In this document: one piece after another, positions 13,940 to 17,442 of the stretch
Numbering within the stretch: position 1 is the stretch's first letter
Layout: each line of letters begins with the position of its first letter
Assembly (NCBI GenBank): GCA_910583945.1
Contig: CAJTYF010000031.1
Coordinates: 1-17,442 of the forward strand
Direction: 5' to 3'
From: an uncultured Bacilli bacterium
GTDB lineage: Bacteria > Bacillota_I > Bacilli_A > RF39 > UBA660
Length of the DNA: 17,442 bases
The notes under the pieces: generated by a model
The model's database searches: none
The model's input: the letters and a program-made list of their open reading frames with translations, nothing else
What the model was told of the DNA's origin: nothing
Program-made: the position numbers and the translations under genes

Positions 13940-14206
13940 ATGATAGACGAAACCTTTAAAAATGTAACCGAACTTTATAAAAGAGTCATGCCCGCTCTAA
14001 AATCCAAACAAAAAGAATTTTCTTTAAATAAATTAACTTGTATTACAGAAAATATGATTTGGAATTGTTTAAGAGAAACCAAATGGGGGAAAGGCAAAGT
14101 CACCAATTTAACCCTATACGATGTAGTAGATGACATTTTTAATCTCACCGAACAAGAAATCATCCACTACTTAAACCATTTAGAAAAGAGGAAAAAACAT
14201 GATTGA
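13940..14206 (+). CDS. ComN-like post-transcriptional regulator
   Basis: 88 residues, mostly helical. The pattern PALKSKQKEF, ITENMIWNCLRETKWGKGK, LYDVVDDIFNLTEQEIIHYL fits the post-transcriptional regulator family that includes B. subtilis ComN (YrzD), which affects localisation of comE messenger RNA. In B. subtilis that gene lies between spoVB and secDF, and here it lies between the spoVB-like gene and rel, which supports the call. A GTGGATGTGG stretch precedes the ATG. Its end overlaps the start of rel by eight bases, so the two are probably coupled in translation. No competence genes are visible here, so the cellular role may differ. I am fairly sure of the family and unsure of the function. 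Confidence 0.7.
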   Translation: MIDETFKNVTELYKRVMPALKSKQKEFSLNKLTCITENMIWNCLRETKWGKGKVTNLTLYDVVDDIFNLTEQEIIHYLNHLEKRKKHD

Positions 14207-16337
14207 ACCTAATTTTAAAACCCTTTATGAAAAAATAAAAGAAAACTTTAACGAAACAGATTTACAAGAAATTGAAAAAGCGTATGATTTTGCAAAAAAA
14301 GCCCATGAAGGAAAAAAAAGACTGACACACGAAGATTACATCATGCATCCTTTAAACGTTGCCTTGATTTTAAGTGACTTAAACGTCGATAAAACGACTC
14401 TTATGGGAGCGCTTCTACATGAAACCATCAACAATGGTACCTCTACTTATGAAGAATTAAAAGACGCCTTTAACGAAGAAATCGCTAATATAGTAAAAAC
14501 CATTAGTACCATTAATAAGTTAGAACTTCCTGATTCCAAAGAAGCTTCCGCCATTTATTTAAGAAAAGTGTTAGTAGGATTATCAGAAGACGTTCGAGTT
14601 TTATTTATTAAGCTAGCCGATCGTTTACACAACATGCGAACCATTTGGGCTGTAAGACCTGAAAAACAAAAAAGAAAAGCCAACGAAACCATGACCGTTT
14701 TAATACCCATTGCCCATCGTTTAGGTATTTACTCGATTAAAAGCGAATTAGAAGACTTATGTTTGCGTTATTCAAAACCAGACGTTTATGAAGACATATT
14801 AGAAAAATTAAACGCATCTGTAGAAGAATTAAATGAAACCTTAACGGAAATGCAAGATAGTATTTCTGAAATGCTCATCAAAGATAACATAAAATTTAAA
14901 ATTAAAAGCCGTGTAAAAAGCGTTTATAGCATTTATAAAAAACTAGAAAAAGGCAAAAAATGGAGTGAAATCTATGACATTTTAGCTCTACGTGTCATCA
15001 CCGAAAAAATAAGCGATTGTTATTTAACCATTGGTTGGATTCATTCAAAGTTCCGTCCTATTCCAAAGCGATTCAAAGATTATATCGCGATGCCTAAAGA
15101 AAACATGTATCAATCTCTACACACAGGAATATATGGTCCCGATGGAAGTGTCTTTGAAGTCCAAGTCAGAACTTATGAAATGGATGAAATTGCTGAAAAA
15201 GGAATTGCTTCTCACTGGTCTTACAAAGAAAAAGGAACGAAAAAAATCCAAAGCATGATGGAACAAAAATTAGAAATATACCGTAGTATGATTGAAAACT
15301 TTAACGAAAGCGACAGTGAAGAATTTACAACTTCCGTTCAAAACGATATATTAGAAGAACCCATCTATGTCTTTACCCCTAATGGAGATGTAATTGAACT
15401 TCCAAAAGATTCAACTCCCATTGATTTTGCCTACCGTATTCACTCAAGAATCGGCGATACAACTGTTGGAGCCATTGTAAATGACGAAATTGTCCCGTTA
15501 TCTTATAAACTTCATGATGGTGATGCTGTTAAAATCAATACCAATAAAAATGCTACCCCCAACAGAGAATGGTTAGACTTTGTTCGTACAACAGCCGCCA
15601 AAAATAAAATCAAAGCGTACTACAGTAAACAAGATAAAGAAAAATATATCGAAGCTGGAAAAAATATTTTAGAAAAAGAGCTTAGAAAACAAAAACGCAC
15701 TTTTAGTGAAATCTTAAATGAAGAAAAAATAAATAAAATCTTAAAAGACTTAAAACTAAACGACATTGAAGATTTATACCTGAACATTGGTACCCTTAGA
15801 TATACCGCAAATTACATTATTAATTTAACTTCAGAAGAAAAACAAAACTTACCAGAAGCATTAACGTTAAAAGTAAATAGTAAAGCAAAACCAGCGACAA
15901 TAAACAACAAAAACGATATCTTTGTTGGAGAATACAACGACATATTAATCAATTTAGCCAACTGTTGTAAACCAGTAAAAGGCGATGAAATCGTTGGTTA
16001 TATTACAAAAGGAGAGGGTATAACCGTTCATAAAGCGAGTTGTCCCAACATTTTAAATAAAACCAATCGAATCTTAACCGTTTCATGGAATGAAGCGTCT
16101 GATTACGACTATCTAACGGATATCACCATCGAAACCTTAAACGATAAAAATTACGTTTCTGAGCTAATTAGTCAAGCTTCTTTAAAAAACGTAAGTGTAA
16201 CGAATCTCTCTACTAATGAAATGAACGATAAAATCATTTATACCTTAACCGTTAAAGTGAAAAATAAAGAAAATTTAAACAATTTTTTAGACAGTTTAAA
16301 TCATCTTCCGTTCATTCTAAAAGAGGGAAAAAGATGA
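14199..16337 (+). CDS. rel: Long RelA/SpoT-type (p)ppGpp synthetase with degenerate hydrolase site
   Basis: 712 residues, near normal for Rel (about 730-740). Domain order: HD hydrolase (about 25-150), synthetase (about 230-345), TGS (about 388-450), a Cys-containing regulatory region with NLANCCKPVKGDE (about 584-594) and a C-terminal ACT-type domain. The synthetase looks active: SVYSIYKK, Asp260 in YDILALR, RFKD at 291-294 and Glu320 in FEVQVRT are all present, and RFKD is the bifunctional-Rel version of that loop. In the HD domain His50, His74 and Asp141 are kept, but the usual HDTVED is HETINN (74-79): Asp to Glu at 75 and Glu-Asp to Asn-Asn at 78-79. Those residues bind the metal and catalyse hydrolysis, so (p)ppGpp breakdown is probably lost or weak. 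GAGGAAA precedes ATG 14199. It overlaps dtd by four bases. Confidence 0.93.
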   Translation: MIEPNFKTLYEKIKENFNETDLQEIEKAYDFAKKAHEGKKRLTHEDYIMHPLNVALILSDLNVDKTTLMGALLHETINNGTSTYEELKDAFNEEIANIVKTISTINKLELPDSKEASAIYLRKVLVGLSEDVRVLFIKLADRLHNMRTIWAVRPEKQKRKANETMTVLIPIAHRLGIYSIKSELEDLCLRYSKPDVYEDILEKLNASVEELNETLTEMQDSISEMLIKDNIKFKIKSRVKSVYSIYKKLEKGKKWSEIYDILALRVITEKISDCYLTIGWIHSKFRPIPKRFKDYIAMPKENMYQSLHTGIYGPDGSVFEVQVRTYEMDEIAEKGIASHWSYKEKGTKKIQSMMEQKLEIYRSMIENFNESDSEEFTTSVQNDILEEPIYVFTPNGDVIELPKDSTPIDFAYRIHSRIGDTTVGAIVNDEIVPLSYKLHDGDAVKINTNKNATPNREWLDFVRTTAAKNKIKAYYSKQDKEKYIEAGKNILEKELRKQKRTFSEILNEEKINKILKDLKLNDIEDLYLNIGTLRYTANYIINLTSEEKQNLPEALTLKVNSKAKPATINNKNDIFVGEYNDILINLANCCKPVKGDEIVGYITKGEGITVHKASCPNILNKTNRILTVSWNEASDYDYLTDITIETLNDKNYVSELISQASLKNVSVTNLSTNEMNDKIIYTLTVKVKNKENLNNFLDSLNHLPFILKEGKR

Positions 16338-16777
16338 GAGTTGTTCTTCAAAGATGTAAACATGCCTCATGCACTGTAGACAAGAAATTAATATCAGAAA
16401 TTGATCATGGTTTAACTTTATTGGTTGGATTTACTGAAAACGATTCTGAAAAAGATATCGACGCAATAATAAATAAAATCATTCACTTAAGAATTTTCAC
16501 TGATGAAAATGGTCTCATGAATAAAAGTGTGTTAGAAACCAATGGAAGCATCCTATCCATTAGTCAATTTACTCTTTTTGCTGACACAAAAAAAGGTAAT
16601 CGTCCCTCATTTGCAAGAGCTCTAAAACGTGAAGAAGCCGAACTTCTTTATCAGAAATTTAATCAAAAATTAAATGAATGGATTCCTACAAAGACAGGAA
16701 TTTTTGGAGCGGATATGTTAATTCAATTAGAAAACGATGGACCTGTCACTATCCTTTTAGATTCTAAAGAAAAATAA
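16334..16777 (+). CDS. dtd: D-aminoacyl-tRNA deacylase
   Basis: Dtd removes D-amino acids, and also glycine, mischarged on tRNA. The 147-residue length is standard. The two active-site signatures are present: SQFTLFADTKKGNRPSF at 77-93 and the cross-subunit Gly-cisPro motif in NDGPVTILLD at 134-143. The N-terminus MRVVLQRCKHASCTVD is typical. Its ATG overlaps the rel stop (ATGA), the same rel-dtd pairing as in many Bacilli, so translation is probably coupled. It acts in the cytoplasm on charged tRNA. Confidence 0.96.
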   Translation: MRVVLQRCKHASCTVDKKLISEIDHGLTLLVGFTENDSEKDIDAIINKIIHLRIFTDENGLMNKSVLETNGSILSISQFTLFADTKKGNRPSFARALKREEAELLYQKFNQKLNEWIPTKTGIFGADMLIQLENDGPVTILLDSKEK

Positions 16778-16785
16778 AGGATTAT

Positions 16786-17342
16786 ATGAATTTGAACAAA
16801 AAAAGAGATTTAGAAACCTTTTACAAATATTGTAAAAATGAAATTAAATTTGGTTGGATGGATCAAAACGGTGGACGACATACAGGAATAAATGATGGAA
16901 AAACTTATTCTTTACAGTCTCCTGAAGAATTAATGACAAGTAAGTTAGGCATTTGTTGGGACCGAACAGAACTCTATCGTGATTATTTTGATAAAAATAC
17001 GGATTTAAAATACGAAACCTATTATTTGTTTTATGAGGATTATAAAGGGTGTCCTAGTCATTCCATTTTAGTCTATTATAAAAATAATAAAGTGTATTGG
17101 TTTGAACCTGAGTTTTTAAATAATGAATATGATTATAGTGGTATTCATGAATACAATACTTTAAACGAATTATTAGTAGATTTTAAGAAGAAATGGTTAA
17201 ATCTAGCAATAATTAATGAATGGATTCCAAAAAATATAAAGAAAAGAATTTATTTATCTATAAGTATGATAGACCTAAGTTTCATATCAATGGCTTTGAA
17301 ATGAGAAATCATATTAATCATAGTGAATTAATAAAAATTTAA
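16786..17342 (+). pseudogene. Transglutaminase-like cysteine peptidase fold, frameshifted near the C-terminus
   Basis: AAAGGATT before ATG 16786 is a good ribosome binding site, nine bases after dtd. The first 145 residues look intact: a candidate catalytic triad Cys57 (LGICWDRTEL), His92 (CPSHSILVYY) and Glu107 (VYWFEPEF) fits the transglutaminase-like superfamily, which includes peptidases and amidases. The frame then runs into IKKRIYLSISMIDLSF and stops at 17302-17304. The -1 frame instead gives YKEKNLFIYKYDRPKFHING and continues to TAA 17340-17342, with a far more natural composition. One missing A in the A6 run at 17229-17234 would restore a protein of about 185 residues. That run reads A-AAA-AAT in the zero frame, a classical -1 slippery heptamer, so ribosomal frameshifting is an alternative to mutation or sequencing error. 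The substrate is unknown. Confidence 0.65.
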
Positions 17343-17442
17343 CTTAAAAATGTTGATTTAATTGTCTAAGCTAGATTACGAGTTATTATAAAAATTTAAG
17401 TTCCGGCAAAAATCAGAAAAGGAAAGAAATAAAGTTAAGTAA

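Noticed and set aside
1..17442. Mycoplasma-type genetic code (TGA as Trp)
   Set aside because: TGA ends tmk, the multi-repeat gene, the comN-like gene and rel at sensible family lengths and overlaps, and Trp is coded by TGG throughout.
1..17442. tRNA genes, CRISPR arrays, insertion sequences or attachment sites
   Set aside because: I saw no cloverleaf with CCA-side pairing, no regularly spaced direct repeats, no transposase and no flanking direct repeats around the 8.1-12.5 kb insert.
17343..17442. A T-box or other riboswitch in the tail, since hisS often follows dtd in Bacilli
   Set aside because: No T-box signature or stable stem is visible in these 100 bases, and the window ends before any gene.

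Overview
The window looks like chromosomal DNA from an AT-rich, low-GC Gram-positive bacterium. It is Bacilli-like, perhaps one of the reduced uncultured gut lineages near Erysipelotrichia or Mycoplasmatota; that placement is inferred from gene families and base composition, not from a marker gene. TGA acts as a stop codon at several well-defined gene ends and Trp is TGG, so the code is standard. Genes are tightly packed, start with AGGTGA or AAGGA type ribosome binding sites, and often overlap by a few bases.

Layout. 1-1029: the 3' end of a cysteine-rich secreted Ig-like protein, then a small membrane-anchored extracytoplasmic protein broken by a stop codon and a frameshift, then a strong terminator. 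1175-6975: holA, ruvA, ruvB, a thymidylate-kinase-like gene, queA, tgt and a small membrane protein, all on the plus strand and ending at a two-way terminator. 6991-8072: a TIGR04086-type membrane protein on the minus strand and a DUF421/YetF-type protein on the plus strand. 8084-12545: an insert of unfamiliar genes, namely a protein with seven Myb/SANT-like repeats plus one other helix-turn-helix, a one-helix mini-protein, a 622-residue membrane-anchored coiled-coil protein, a DUF3800 protein and a candidate small structured RNA. 12521-13816: a SpoVB-like flippase on the minus strand. 13885-17342: a ComN-like regulator, a long Rel (p)ppGpp enzyme, dtd, and a frameshifted transglutaminase-like gene. 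The last 100 bases show no gene or clear signal.

How the parts relate. The backbone ruvA-ruvB-queA-tgt-(yajC)-yrzE-yrbG-spoVB-comN-(secDF)-rel-dtd matches the order I recall from Bacillus subtilis. YajC and SecDF are both missing from their slots, yrzE and spoVB homologues are inverted, and the 8.1-12.5 kb block is extra between yrbG and spoVB. That block is the best place to look for something undescribed. It has its own series of extended -10 promoters, one of which seems to give a leaderless message, and it ends in the candidate small RNA. The Rel protein keeps its synthetase residues, but its hydrolase motif is altered from the usual HDxxED to HExxNN, so it may be a one-way (p)ppGpp synthetase.
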